Made by a program: the position numbers and the translations under genes. From the NCBI GenBank assembly GCA_030586155.1, contig CP130741.1, positions 1,420,680 through 1,484,679 on the forward strand: DNA of 64,000 bases, given 5' to 3'. Of the stretch, positions 16,699 to 27,700 are shown piece by piece; position 1 is the stretch's first letter, and the number at the start of each line of letters is the position of its first letter. The DNA comes from Eubacteriaceae bacterium ES3. GTDB taxonomy: Bacteria > Bacillota > Clostridia > Eubacteriales > Eubacteriaceae. Under the pieces are notes generated by a model, which had not been told where the DNA came from, did not search any database, and was given only the letters and a program-made list of their open reading frames with translations.

Positions 16699-19032
16699 AT
16701 GGAAGGAAACTTAATCAAAAGCAAACTCCCCTCAATTATTAAAAGCAATACTAAAATATTTATTTCCATCGCTCTGATCGCTTCGATGGGCATGATCACC
16801 CTTATTGCCTTGCTTTCTTCCTACCAGACACTAACCGCGTCGCTGGAGGATTTTAGGCTTAATTACGGTTTTCCCGATATTACCATCAGTACCAGCCTGC
16901 TGACTGAGGATGACAGTTTGATCGATAGGATTAAGGAAATTGATGGGGTTGATTCCGTGGAGACGCGGATGGTGGCTGATATGCAGTTGACGCGTTCGGA
17001 TGGCCGGGGTTTGACGGGCCGGATGATGGGTTACATCGATAATGATCTTTTTAATACCATCAATGTCATCGAATCAGGCGGCCAAGGTGATGGTATTGGC
17101 CTTTCGGCGGACCAGTATTTTGCCGGCCTTAACGAACTTGGGGTTGGGGATTCTCTGGATATTACAGTCAACGGAGAGACTCATTCGGCTTATGTGGAAA
17201 GAATTGTTTCGGCATTCGAGTCAACTAGTGTGACACGCAACGACTTCACCTATTTTGACACCATGGATTTCGGCTACGTCTATCTTGAAAATCAAGACCT
17301 GGAAGAACTTTTAAACAGTCCGGTTGATGTAAGCAATCAGATCTTTGTTTCGGTTAAAGACACATACATAGATACGGCAGTCCTTGAGGAAATTGAAAAC
17401 CTTGAAGCCTCGGAAATTCTGGACGCCTATACCTACGAGGATTCGCCTCAAAAATCGGTTTTGGATTCCAGCGTTATTCCGCTAAAAACTCTTAGCTTTG
17501 CTATTCCCCCCCTCTTGTATCTGATTACCCTTTTAATAACCTATCTTTTTATCTATCAGGTGATCCAGGAGCAGCGGCATGAGATCGGGGTCTTGCGGGC
17601 CCTGGGCTTTTCTTCGGCTCAGATTCGAAATCTCTATTTTGCCTTTTCTTTAGCCATCTCGGCGGTGTCGGCGGTCATCGGAATTCCAGCAGGATTAGCA
17701 TTAACCTGGTATGTCAGCGATACCTATAAAATAGTTTATGGGATTCCTGAGCTTCAGTATGTGTATGATATTCGGGTCATGGTTTTGGCCCTGGTGGTGA
17801 CGACCCTGACTGGCCTGATGGGGACCTATATTTCCGCTAAATCAATCTTAAAAATCAGTCCGGCTGAAGCTATGCGGGAAAAATCGGCCCAGCAGGTTTC
17901 GGCTCCGGCGGCCAGAAAACTGGTAGCTTCCTTTAATTCGGTAGCCAAGGTGGCGATTTCCTCAAGTCTTCGCAACAAACGGCGAGTATTTATCTCTCTT
18001 TTGTCGGTTATATTAACCAGCCTGATGATCCTGGTATCCCTCTCCTATTCCTTTGCGGTAAGGGATATTCTGGAGCATACTTTTAATGACCGCTACCTTT
18101 ATGATGCCCAGATTTTCTTTGATGACGCGACTGATCAGGCTGGGATTGAATTGCGCCTGGATGGTTTTACAGAAATTTCTGAAATCGAGGCGGTTGGCAT
18201 GAAAAGTGTCACCATTTCCTATGGCGATATGGAAGAAGAAGCTTTGGTTTGTGGTCTTCAACCTGAAACTTCAATGATTACTGTTTCCGATGCTAGCCGG
18301 AACACTTTGACGATTCCTGCAGAAGGGATTATCCTGGAAGACCGGATTGCCACTGATCTGGGTCTAGCTGTTGGGGACAAGGTTATAATCGAAGGAAAAG
18401 AAATTCTTGTTTCGGCCATTTCTAAAGAGAATATCAACTACACTCAGTACTGTTCCCTAGAAAGTTTTGAAGAATTATTCGGGGCTGAAAGCATCAACTC
18501 TGCCCTGGTTACAATGACCGATCCAGCTGATGAAATTGGCTTCTATAATGCTTTGTCAGGTGCCGAAAACTTTGATTACCTGTCATTTAATTCGATTCAG
18601 GAACAAAGTGTTGCGTCCACCTTTGCCACCACAAATGCCGGGGTTTATACAATTATTATCTGCGCCTTTATTGTCGGGTCTTTAATTATTTATAACATGT
18701 CCCTGATTAATATCAAGGAGCGACTGAGAGATTATGCCATTATGCGGGTCCTGGGTATCAGTCCGGGGGCTATTGCCCGGGGAACCTATCTGGAAATTCT
18801 GATCCAGTTTATTATCTCTATCATCATTGGTCTGGGGCTGGGTAATGTTTTTGCCGATGCTATGCTACAAAATATGAACTCGGCCAATATCACCTATTTT
18901 AATGCCAATACCATGAGCGTCTTTGTCCTGATCGCCCTGGCCGTTTTTGCCTTTATGTCTTTTGGTCATTTTCTGGCGGTAACTAGAATCTACAAACTGG
19001 ACCTGATTGAATCGTTAAAAACCCGCGAATAA
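16699..19032 (+). CDS. FtsX/MacB-type ABC transporter permease
   Basis: 777 residues with AGGAGG seven bases before the ATG, inside the 9-base gap to the ATPase gene. The membrane segment at 19-41 is followed by a large extracytoplasmic MacB_PCD-like domain. The first FtsX core lies at about 265-385 (YLITLLITYLFIYQVIQE, EIGVLRALGFSSAQIR). After the connecting segment near 425-450 and a second external domain, a second FtsX core fills the C-terminus (INIKERLRDYAIMRVLGISP, KLDLIESLKTRE). This duplicated layout is typical of Firmicute MacB-like exporters of peptides or lipoproteins. The substrate is unknown. Confidence 0.85.
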   Translation: MEGNLIKSKLPSIIKSNTKIFISIALIASMGMITLIALLSSYQTLTASLEDFRLNYGFPDITISTSLLTEDDSLIDRIKEIDGVDSVETRMVADMQLTRSDGRGLTGRMMGYIDNDLFNTINVIESGGQGDGIGLSADQYFAGLNELGVGDSLDITVNGETHSAYVERIVSAFESTSVTRNDFTYFDTMDFGYVYLENQDLEELLNSPVDVSNQIFVSVKDTYIDTAVLEEIENLEASEILDAYTYEDSPQKSVLDSSVIPLKTLSFAIPPLLYLITLLITYLFIYQVIQEQRHEIGVLRALGFSSAQIRNLYFAFSLAISAVSAVIGIPAGLALTWYVSDTYKIVYGIPELQYVYDIRVMVLALVVTTLTGLMGTYISAKSILKISPAEAMREKSAQQVSAPAARKLVASFNSVAKVAISSSLRNKRRVFISLLSVILTSLMILVSLSYSFAVRDILEHTFNDRYLYDAQIFFDDATDQAGIELRLDGFTEISEIEAVGMKSVTISYGDMEEEALVCGLQPETSMITVSDASRNTLTIPAEGIILEDRIATDLGLAVGDKVIIEGKEILVSAISKENINYTQYCSLESFEELFGAESINSALVTMTDPADEIGFYNALSGAENFDYLSFNSIQEQSVASTFATTNAGVYTIIICAFIVGSLIIYNMSLINIKERLRDYAIMRVLGISPGAIARGTYLEILIQFIISIIIGLGLGNVFADAMLQNMNSANITYFNANTMSVFVLIALAVFAFMSFGHFLAVTRIYKLDLIESLKTRE

Positions 19033-19042
19033 GGAGAACTTT

Positions 19043-19837
19043 ATGATCGCCCAACCCTTCAATTTAACTCTGATGGCTCTATTGGGCCTGATTGTTCTGA
19101 CCATTTTTCTACTCTGGTTTTTTCTCCGTGAAAAGGATGAAAAAACCAGACGTAAAGCCCTGCTGATTTTAAGCGGTCTCTTGATTGTTTCGTACACGAT
19201 TAACCGGATTCTGATTTTTAACGATCCCGATCTGGTTGCCCTTTGGGGTGGTAAAGGCTATATTCTCAGAGAGACTCTTCCTTTTCAGCTCTGCGGCCTG
19301 GGAATGATTTTTATCCCCCTGGCCCTGGTCACAAAAAAAGAAATATTATACGCTTTCTGTTTTGTGGCAACCCCTCTCGCGGCTGCTCTGGCAATTATGT
19401 TTCCGCCGACCCCCTATGATGTGACCCCCTTTTATGATCCATCCTATTTCACTTTTTATCTGGATCATGCTTTCTGCATCGTTAATGGCATCAGCCTGGT
19501 AACTCTGGGGCTCTATCAACCAAGGTTGAAAACAGGCCTTTTAACCACCTTCTTTGTTACCTTCCTGGCCTTTATCGCCCATCTGATTAATCTGGCCGCG
19601 GCTGTGATCGGTCTTGAGGGCGTTAATTACTTTTATACCCTGGACCCGGAGGGCAGTGGCCTTTTAGAACTCTTCTGGTCCTTTATCCCGATTCCCTATG
19701 TCTATCTGCTTTTGTATATTCCGGTGCTGTTAACCTATTATTTTCTGCTGGTGGGTTTTGTCCTGATGATTAGAAGATTTCAGGAAGGCAAAGAACAAAG
19801 TGTGGTGGAAGGAGCGGTCGGTCAGGAAGAGGCGTGA
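19043..19837 (+). CDS. YwaF/TMEM164-family integral membrane protein
   Basis: 264 residues with about seven membrane helices and the family's conserved segments: RETLPFQLCGLGMIF, the acidic/His loop FYLDHAFCIVNG, and HLINLAAAV with NYFYTLDPEGSG. This matches TIGR02206/PF14808 (Bacillus YwaF, animal TMEM164, an acyltransferase of phospholipids). AAGGAG lies before the ATG and the gap to the permease gene is 10 bases, so it is the third gene of the ABC operon. A strong terminator follows. A lipid-related activity for the bacterial protein is inference from the animal homologue. Confidence 0.75.
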   Translation: MIAQPFNLTLMALLGLIVLTIFLLWFFLREKDEKTRRKALLILSGLLIVSYTINRILIFNDPDLVALWGGKGYILRETLPFQLCGLGMIFIPLALVTKKEILYAFCFVATPLAAALAIMFPPTPYDVTPFYDPSYFTFYLDHAFCIVNGISLVTLGLYQPRLKTGLLTTFFVTFLAFIAHLINLAAAVIGLEGVNYFYTLDPEGSGLLELFWSFIPIPYVYLLLYIPVLLTYYFLLVGFVLMIRRFQEGKEQSVVEGAVGQEEA

Positions 19838-19841
19838 GTTT

Positions 19842-19864
19842 AGAGGCTTAGGCCTCTTTTTTTA
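19842..19864 (+). terminator. Intrinsic terminator of the ABC transporter operon
   Basis: AGAGGC (19842-19847), loop TTAG, GCCTCT (19852-19857), then seven T residues, five bases after the stop of the YwaF-like gene. Confidence 0.85.
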
Positions 19865-20076
19865 GGGCCGAAAATGTTTTTAAATGTAGTAAACAACTTT
19901 TTAAGACAGTCCCAGTCTATCCCAGCGGCAAGGCTGATACCTGCGAAAATGTAAAGTAGGCCTGATCTATTCGAGGAGAAGTCCAAGAAGTATTTAGTTT
20001 GAAAAGCTTATGGAGTAGGTAAAAAATGTTCTCTAAGAAGACCCTGTTCTAACCTATAATAGTAATTTCGACAAAT

Positions 20077-20116
20077 AATAAGCCCGACTACGAATTTGTT
20101 TGTAGTCGGGCTTATT
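20077..20116. terminator. Strong bidirectional-type terminator
   Basis: A 15-bp perfect stem, AATAAGCCCGACTAC (20077-20091) with its complement at 20102-20116. It lies 38 bases past the stop of the minus-strand chemoreceptor gene and can also stop plus-strand readthrough. Confidence 0.85.
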
Positions 20117-20153
20117 TTACATCTTGACCAGGAGCCGTTTCGTCGTCATGTTT

Positions 20154-22184
20154 TTATCTTCTTAATTTAAACTGATTAATATTATTCTGCAGCAGGGTTG
20201 CCTGGCTGGATAATTCCTGGCTGGCGGCGGCACTTTCTTCCGATGTGGCGGAATTCTGTTGGACAACGTGTGACACCTGATCAACGCCAACATTAATTTG
20301 GGCAATCTCCGATGCCTGCAGATTAGTGGCATTGGCGATGTTTTCTGTTAGATTACTGACTTTTTCAACCCCAACAACGATATCAACCAGGGCTTTAGCC
20401 GTTGCATCTGCGATTTTTGTCCCTTCCTTAACTTTGTCAATCGACCCTTCTATTAAGCTGGTAGTCTGATGAGCGGCATCAGCACTGCGGGCAGCCAGCG
20501 TTCTGACTTCCTCAGCAACTACCGCGAATCCTTTTCCATGTTCACCGGCTCTGGCGGCTTCAACTGCTGCATTAAGAGCCAGAATATTGGTCTGGAAGGC
20601 AATATCATCGATGACTTTAATAATTTTGGAAATATCGTTTGATGATGAATTGATGTCTGCCATCGACAGCTGCATTTCATTCATCTGACTGTTTCCGATC
20701 TCGGCATTTTTCATTACTTCATCGGTCAGGTTTTTAGCCTGATTGGCATCTTCAGCGTTCTTTTTAGTCTGATCGGCTACTTCTGTAATCGAGGCAGTCA
20801 GTTCTTCTATGGAGCTGGCCTGTTCGGTTGAGCCCTGGGCCAGTGACTGACTGGCAGAAGAAACCTGATCAGCACCCGAATTAACCTGTTCAGCTGCAAT
20901 TCGGATATCTTTTAAGAGGGTGTTGAGTGAATCAATAATGGTGTTTAAGGAGACGGAAACAGTTTCAAAGTCACCTCTGAAAATTTCCTGACGTTCAAGA
21001 TCTAAATTACCGGTACTGATTTGACCAAGCAGATAAGTGATACTGCTGATAATTTCATTCAGAACCATGGTGGTTTCATTAACTGAGTTTTTCAGGTTGT
21101 TAAATTCCCCCTGATACTCCCCGGTGACAGAGACATTCAGTTTACCCTGGGAAATTTCATTAAGTACGCCGGCAACTTCACTCATTGGTTTTGATATTTC
21201 TTCGAGAATATGGTTCATACCTTCAATCAGGTTTTGCCAGCAGCCACTGAACTTGCTTTCATCCCGGCGGTCATCCAAATTGCCGGTCAAAGCAGATTCG
21301 GTCAGGGCGGTTGCATCTTCGACCAGAAGGCCAATGCTTTCAGACACATCTGTTAAACTATGGTTGATTGATGCGAATTGATCAAAAATTTCTACAGTAT
21401 ATTCACCAGCAGCTTCAATATTTAAATCGAAGTTAAGATCTCCCTGAGCCAGTTGTTTTAAATTATTTTCCAGACGGGCAACTTCATTTTTGGTGTAGAC
21501 ATTAACGCTCATTGATGGTGTGGTATCATGGGATATTTCAACGTAACCAATTTGCTGACCAGCCTGATCTTTAATAAACTGCGAATCCATCCGGTAATAG
21601 CGACCTGCATATTCAAAGGGATATTCCGTTAAGCCTCTTTCTGATAGCCGTCTAAAGCCGCAATTCTCTGTACCACACATTTCCAGAGAAGTTTCATTAC
21701 ATGGATGCTGATAAATATCTTCTCTTGTCTTGATCATACCGACGCTTAGCATCAGGTCTTCAAGAATTTTATTGACAAAAATAATTTTCAGATCATTATC
21801 CATCGCTGTAATACGATAAGGAAGAGCATCGAGAATACCCAGATATAAATCACTTTTTTCTTTCTGGGCTTCGATGATTCTGATCATGGTATCGGTAATC
21901 GACTGATAAATGCCTGACTGGCTGCTTTTATGATTTTCAGCTTTAAAGATCCCGGCTTTCACATCAGCTTCAATTTTCTTTAAATCGGCATCAAGCTGAG
22001 ATAGTGAATCTGTAATCTGGCCTAAAGAGCTTCCCAGGGAATCATTGTCATTTTGATCTGGAATCTCCACAGCCAGATTGCCTTCGGCAATCCCAAGAGC
22101 GGCTGCAATGTAAGAATTTTTTAAATTCTCAAATTCTCTTTTAGCCAATAAATCTTCATCATTTCGTTTGTTAAAAAAACCCAT
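20154..22184 (-). CDS. Soluble methyl-accepting chemotaxis protein with Cys-containing PAS domain
   Basis: 676 residues with no membrane segment, so a cytoplasmic receptor. An N-terminal HAMP-like unit (about 30-75) is followed by a PAS domain at 113-230 carrying C162, C170 and C175 in a Cx7Cx4CGxRRL arrangement that could bind a metal, Fe-S cluster or haem, or sense redox. Several HAMP-like units (about 240-420) lead to the signalling domain, whose tip [20 protein letters not shown] is canonical. The C-terminus ends [10 protein letters not shown] without an obvious CheR tether. GGAGAAAAGA serves as ribosome binding site. It is a paralogue of the next minus-strand gene upstream. The ligand is unknown. 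Confidence 0.9.
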   Translation of the reverse strand: MGFFNKRNDEDLLAKREFENLKNSYIAAALGIAEGNLAVEIPDQNDNDSLGSSLGQITDSLSQLDADLKKIEADVKAGIFKAENHKSSQSGIYQSITDTMIRIIEAQKEKSDLYLGILDALPYRITAMDNDLKIIFVNKILEDLMLSVGMIKTREDIYQHPCNETSLEMCGTENCGFRRLSERGLTEYPFEYAGRYYRMDSQFIKDQAGQQIGYVEISHDTTPSMSVNVYTKNEVARLENNLKQLAQGDLNFDLNIEAAGEYTVEIFDQFASINHSLTDVSESIGLLVEDATALTESALTGNLDDRRDESKFSGCWQNLIEGMNHILEEISKPMSEVAGVLNEISQGKLNVSVTGEYQGEFNNLKNSVNETTMVLNEIISSITYLLGQISTGNLDLERQEIFRGDFETVSVSLNTIIDSLNTLLKDIRIAAEQVNSGADQVSSASQSLAQGSTEQASSIEELTASITEVADQTKKNAEDANQAKNLTDEVMKNAEIGNSQMNEMQLSMADINSSSNDISKIIKVIDDIAFQTNILALNAAVEAARAGEHGKGFAVVAEEVRTLAARSADAAHQTTSLIEGSIDKVKEGTKIADATAKALVDIVVGVEKVSNLTENIANATNLQASEIAQINVGVDQVSHVVQQNSATSEESAAASQELSSQATLLQNNINQFKLRR

Positions 22185-22491
22185 TCTTTTCTCCTTCTCA
22201 CTTTGGACAGTAGTTTGTTAGTAAATAAATTTCATGTGATAACTAATAATGTAAATTAATTAAATGCAACAAATAATGACGGCAGTCATCAAATGATAGA
22301 TAAATATAAAATATACATAAATAAAAGATGAATATGATATAATCCCATTATAAATATCGACATTTAGTACAAATAGTTAAATAATAAATGGATTTAAATT
22401 ATAAAAAAGTATAAATTTTAAAGTATATTTATAAATTTATTGCTATGCAAAAAAAAAGAGCCCTTAAATAAGCTCTTGATATTAAAGCAAT
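22185..22491. other. Intergenic region between the two chemoreceptor genes
   Basis: A very AT-rich 307 bases. It holds the terminator of the upstream receptor gene (22449-22477) and presumably the promoter of the downstream one. No clear sigma-A or sigma-28 promoter could be picked by eye. Confidence 0.5.
22449..22477 (-). terminator. Terminator of the second chemoreceptor gene
   Basis: Read on the minus strand: AAGAGC, a 10-base loop, GCTCTT, then a run of T residues (22449-22457 on the complement), 14 bases past the stop. Confidence 0.8.
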
Positions 22492-24522
22492 TTATCGCCT
22501 TAATGTAAACTGGTCAATATTATTCTGCAGCAGAGTCGCCTGGCCTGACAATTCCTGGCTGGCTGCGGCACTTTCTTCAGCAGTGGCAGAATTCTGCTGA
22601 ACAACGTGTGAAACCTGATCAACACCGACATTTATCTGGGCAATTTCCGATGCCTGAAGATTGGTTGCATTAGCGATGTTTTCTGTCAAGTGGCTGACTT
22701 TTTCAATACCTGTAACAATATCAATCAGAGCTTTTGCTGTTTCGTCGGCAATTTTCGTTCCCTCTTTAACTTTTTCAATCGACCCTTCAATTAGGCTGGT
22801 TGTCTGATGCGCGGCATCAGCACTGCGGGCAGCCAGCGTTCGGACCTCCTCAGCAACAACGGCAAATCCTTTACCGTGTTCACCGGCTCTTGCGGCTTCA
22901 ACGGCAGCGTTTAGGGCTAAAATATTGGTCTGGAAGGCGATGTCATCGATGACTTTGATAATTTTTGAAATATCGTTGGATGATGAATTGATGGCAGACA
23001 TTGAAAGCTGCATTTCGTTCATCTGGCTGTTCCCTATTTCAGCATTTTTCATTACTTCAGCAGTCAGGTTTTTAGCCTGATTAGCATCTTCGGCATTCTT
23101 CTTAGTCTGATCTGCCACTTCTGTAATTGATGCGGTCAGTTCTTCTATGGAACTGGCCTGTTCGGTTGAGCCCTGGGCCAGTGACTGGCTGGCAGAAGAT
23201 ACCTGATCAGCCCCGGAATTGACCTGCTCAGCTGCAATTCGGATATCCTTTAGGAGGGTATTTAGTGAATCCAGGATGGCATTAAGGGAGACGGAAACAG
23301 CCTCGAAATCGCCTTTGAAGATCTCCTGGCGATCAAGATTTAAATTGCCCTTACTGATTTCGCTAATCAAAAATGTAATGCTGGAAATCACACTATTTAA
23401 ACCAGTAGTTGTTTCGTTAACTGAAGATTTCAGGTTTTCAAACGCTCCATGATAGTCTCCATTGATTGTAACATTTAAGTTTCCGACGGAAATATCAGCC
23501 ATTACTGCGGCCACTTCATTGATCGGTTTAGAGACTTCTTCGAGAATCTGGTTCATGCCACTAATCAAATTTTGCCAGCAGCCATTAAACAGGCTTTCGT
23601 CCCGGCGCACATCTAATTCTCCAGACAAGGCAGAATCAGTTAAGACACTGGCATCCTCCACCAGTTGTCCAATACTAGAGCTGACATCAGATAAACTCTG
23701 ATTAATTGACAAGAAGCTTTCTGAAATTTCTGAGGTATATTCAGTTGCTTCTTCAATATTCAGATCAAAGTCAAGGTTTCCCTGGGCCAGTTGTTTTAAA
23801 TTGTTCTCCAGGCGAGCCACTTCATTTTTAGTATAGACGTTTACGCTCATAGTTGGTGTAATGTCATGGGATACTTCAACATACCCAATTTTTTGTCCTG
23901 CCTGATCTTTTAGATACTGAGTGTCCATTCTGTAATGGCGTCCACGATATTCAAAAGGTAATTCGGTTAACCCTCTTTCATTTAATCGTCGGATTCCACA
24001 GTCTTCGTTACTACATATTTGAAGTTGATTGTCTGAACAGGGGCGATTGTACATATCCTCTCTTTTTGTAGCAGATCCGACGGTGATCATCAGATCTTCG
24101 AGAATCTTATTGATAAAAGTCATGTTGGTATCATTATCCATAACGGTTATTCGATAAGGCAAGGCATCAAGGATGGCAAGATAAAAATCGCTTTTTTTCT
24201 TCTCGGCATCGATAATTCTGATCATGGTATCGGCAATGGTCTGATAGATACCGGACTGACTGCTTTTATGATCTTCTGCGTTGAAAGACCCGGCGTTTAG
24301 ATCAGCTTCCATATTCTTTAAATCAGCGTCCAGTTGTGTTAGAGAATCAGTTATTTGGCCTAAGCTGCCTGCAAATACATCATTCTCACTCTGGGTAGGT
24401 ATCTGAACAGACATATCTCCAGCTGCAATCGCCTGAACGGCAGCAATATAAGAGTCTTTCAAATTTTCAAATTCTCTTTTAGCAATCACATCATAATCGT
24501 TTCGTTTATTAAATAAACCCAT
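22492..24522 (-). CDS. Soluble methyl-accepting chemotaxis protein, paralogue of the preceding receptor
   Basis: 676 residues, the same length and architecture as its neighbour. The signalling half from about residue 425 is nearly identical, while the PAS region has diverged. The three Cys are at exactly the same positions (C162, C170, C175), although the residues between them differ (SDNQLQI, SNED), which points to a selected function. It lacks membrane segments. AAGGAGAGCTAA precedes the ATG. The pair arose by duplication; a separate terminator between them means they are independent transcripts. Two receptors with the same sensor fold may report different levels of the same signal. Confidence 0.9.
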   Translation of the reverse strand: MGLFNKRNDYDVIAKREFENLKDSYIAAVQAIAAGDMSVQIPTQSENDVFAGSLGQITDSLTQLDADLKNMEADLNAGSFNAEDHKSSQSGIYQTIADTMIRIIDAEKKKSDFYLAILDALPYRITVMDNDTNMTFINKILEDLMITVGSATKREDMYNRPCSDNQLQICSNEDCGIRRLNERGLTELPFEYRGRHYRMDTQYLKDQAGQKIGYVEVSHDITPTMSVNVYTKNEVARLENNLKQLAQGNLDFDLNIEEATEYTSEISESFLSINQSLSDVSSSIGQLVEDASVLTDSALSGELDVRRDESLFNGCWQNLISGMNQILEEVSKPINEVAAVMADISVGNLNVTINGDYHGAFENLKSSVNETTTGLNSVISSITFLISEISKGNLNLDRQEIFKGDFEAVSVSLNAILDSLNTLLKDIRIAAEQVNSGADQVSSASQSLAQGSTEQASSIEELTASITEVADQTKKNAEDANQAKNLTAEVMKNAEIGNSQMNEMQLSMSAINSSSNDISKIIKVIDDIAFQTNILALNAAVEAARAGEHGKGFAVVAEEVRTLAARSADAAHQTTSLIEGSIEKVKEGTKIADETAKALIDIVTGIEKVSHLTENIANATNLQASEIAQINVGVDQVSHVVQQNSATAEESAAASQELSGQATLLQNNIDQFTLRR

Positions 24523-24790
24523 TTAGCTCTCCTTTTGATTTCAAACATTAGTTATAGTTAATTAAAAGCTTTAACTTTAAAATAAATATCCTCAGAAAAA
24601 AACTTCAGAAATGTTGATACAAATCAATCTATAAAGTAAAGACAGTTTGATTTGACAAAAATATTTTTAATCGTTTAAATACGTTATAATAATACCTTTT
24701 TCTAAATGATATTTAAAGCTAAAATTAAAATAAATTTAAAAATTAAAACCCTTTATATATTATGTGTTTAAATGTTTTGCTATTCTTAAA

Positions 24791-27700
24791 TTAAGTCTGC
24801 TTAAATTTGTTGGATGCCTGACTCAGCATCAGCTTAATACGGCTAATCTGATTAACCTCACTGGCTCCGGCATCATAGTCTACGGCCACGATATTGGCCT
24901 GGGGATAAAGATGGCGGATTACTTTTAATACGCCTTTGCCGGCTACATGACTGGGAAGGCAGCCAAAAGGCTGAACACAGATAATATTATTGACACCCTG
25001 GTCAAGGAGTTCGCAGATTTCACCGCTTAAAAACCAGCCTTCTCCAGTATGGTTGCCTACAGAGATAATCGGTTCGGCAAAATCGATCAGTTTTGAGATG
25101 GGTGTTGGCGGGATAAATCGCTGGCTGGAAAATAGCGCATCACTTGCCGGTTTTCGCAAGAATTCCAGGATTTTGATTGATGCTTTTCCTAAATGGGACA
25201 GAACCTTTTCTTTGCCCAAATATCGGGCGTTAAAAACATAGTCGTAACAGCAGTAAGAAAAGAAGTTAAAAATTCCGGGAACCTCTACTTCAACTCCGTC
25301 TGCTTCCAGTAAATTGACCAGATGATTATTGGCAGTTGGCAGATATTTGACATAAATCTCGCCGACAATTCCCACCCGTGGTTTTCTGACTGTTTGCCTC
25401 AGTGCGAGGACTTCAAAATCGGCAACCATTTCGTTGATATTTTGCTTGTAATCCTTCCAGGGTGTTTTGCTTTCAAGGGTTTTTATACATCGATCCCGCC
25501 ATTTTTGATAAAGATTATTGGCTGAACCGGCTTCCAGTTCGTATGGTCTGGTTCGTAAAAGGAGATGGCTAAGGACATCACCATAGATTAGCCCCTGGAG
25601 TCCGTTAAATAAAAGCTTTGGTGAGACACTAAAGCCGGGGTTTTTTTCCAGGCCGACAGGATTTAAGGAGATGACAGGAATATGGGAAAAGCCTGCTTTA
25701 TCCAGAGCACGGCGAATAAAACCGATATAATTGGATGCCCGGCATCCCCCACCAGTTTGCATCATCATTACCGCTATTTGACTCAGATCATACTGACCGG
25801 ATAAAAGAGCAGACATCATCTGGCCCACGACGATTATGGAAGGAAAGCAGGCGTCGTTATTGACATATTGCAGGCCAAGAGTGATGACTTCCGGACCAAA
25901 ATCTTGCAGAAATTCGAATTTATAACCACAGGATTTAAAAACTGGGGTTAAAAAATCGAAATGAATCGGAGACATTTGCGGAGCAAGAATGGTATAGTTC
26001 TGCTTCATTGCTTTTGTAAAGATGACCCGCTGATGAGCAGTATTGATCCTTTGCGACGGACTTTGCCTATTTTGGTCTAGTACAGCCAGCAGTGATCGGA
26101 TACGGATTCTGACTGCAGCAGTATTTTTTATCTCATCGATTTTTAAAACAGTATTTGTCTTATTGGATTTTTCCAGCATTTCAGCTACCTGATCACAAGC
26201 TACTGCGTCAAGACCACAGCCAAAAGAATTAAGCTGGACCAGCTCCAGATTGTCCTGGGTACCGACATATGCAGCAGCGGCATAGAGCCGGGAATGATAC
26301 ATCCATTGGTCTAAGACCAGGGTTGGCCTATCCACCCGCCCCAAATGAGAAATAGAATCCTCGGTTAAAACTGCGACCCCATACGAAGCGATCAGGTCGG
26401 GAATGCCATGATTTATTGCCGGATCAAGATGATATGGTCGGCCGGAGAGGACTATCCCTCTGCTACCGTTTATTTCTAAAAAATCCAGAGTTTCCTCCCC
26501 TTTACGTGACAGATCGGCCCGTGCTTGCAGGAGTTCCGCCCAGCCGGCATCGACAGCTGATGAAACCTCGCGTACAGGGATGTTTTTTTCGGTGGAGAAA
26601 AGCTCCAGTAATCTTTTTTTAAGGATACGCTTGCTTTCAAAAGACAGAAAAGGCTTTTCAAAGTTAATCAGATTATCGATATTGTTTGCAATATTTTCGG
26701 GATAAGAGGTGACCATAGGACAATTGTAATGATCATTGGCGTCACAAAACTCTTTTCGTTCGTAAGCCACACAGGGGTAAAATATCGTATCGATGCCCTG
26801 ACTGATCAGCCATTTTACATGTCCGTGGGCCAGTTTCGCTGGGTAACAGGCTGTTTCACTGGGCATTGATTCCATTCCCAGCTCATATATTTTATGACTG
26901 GATAGCGGCGAAAGTACTACCTGATAGGAAAGTTGGGTGAAAAAAGTATGCCAGAAGGGATAGTTTTCGTACATATTTAAAACTCTGGGAATACCCACCT
27001 TTCCCCTTTGGGCCTGGTCGGTTGGAAGGGATGTATAGGAAAAAGTCCGTTTTAATTTATAATCATAAAGATTGGGGACAGTTTTAAGATGTATTCCTGT
27101 TTCATTACTTTTCTGATATTTAGGGATATGCTGAGTTTGTCCGCGTTCGCACCGATTTCCAGAGACATGCTTGCGGTCATCCGAAAAAGAGTTGATCGTC
27201 AGCAGACAGGCGTTGGCACAGCGCTTACAGCGTTCAGTAACGGTTGAGATCTTCAGCTGCTCCAGTTGTCTGGCCGATAGAAGGGTTGATTTCTCTTTAC
27301 TATCCCGAGCAATTAAAGCTGCGCCCAAAGCCCCCATAATTCCCGCTTGTTGGGGCCGGATTGCTGTAAGTCCGGTAAGCATTTCAAAACTTCTGAGAAC
27401 GGCATCATTTAAAAAGCTGCCGCCCTGGACGACAACCTTTTGACCCAGGTACTGGGCATCGGTTAGTTTAATGACCTTAAAGAGAGCGTTTTTTATGACC
27501 GCATAGCTTAAACCGGCGGCAATATCCGAAAGATTTGCCTCTTCCTTCTGAGCCTGTTTAACCCGGGAATTCATAAAGACGGTGCATCGGTTTCCCAGAT
27601 CTACAGGATTTTGAGCCGCCATGGCCAGCTGCGAAAAATCTTCAATCGACAAATTTAGAGATGCAGCAAAGGTTTCCAGAAAAGACCCGCAGCCAGAGGA

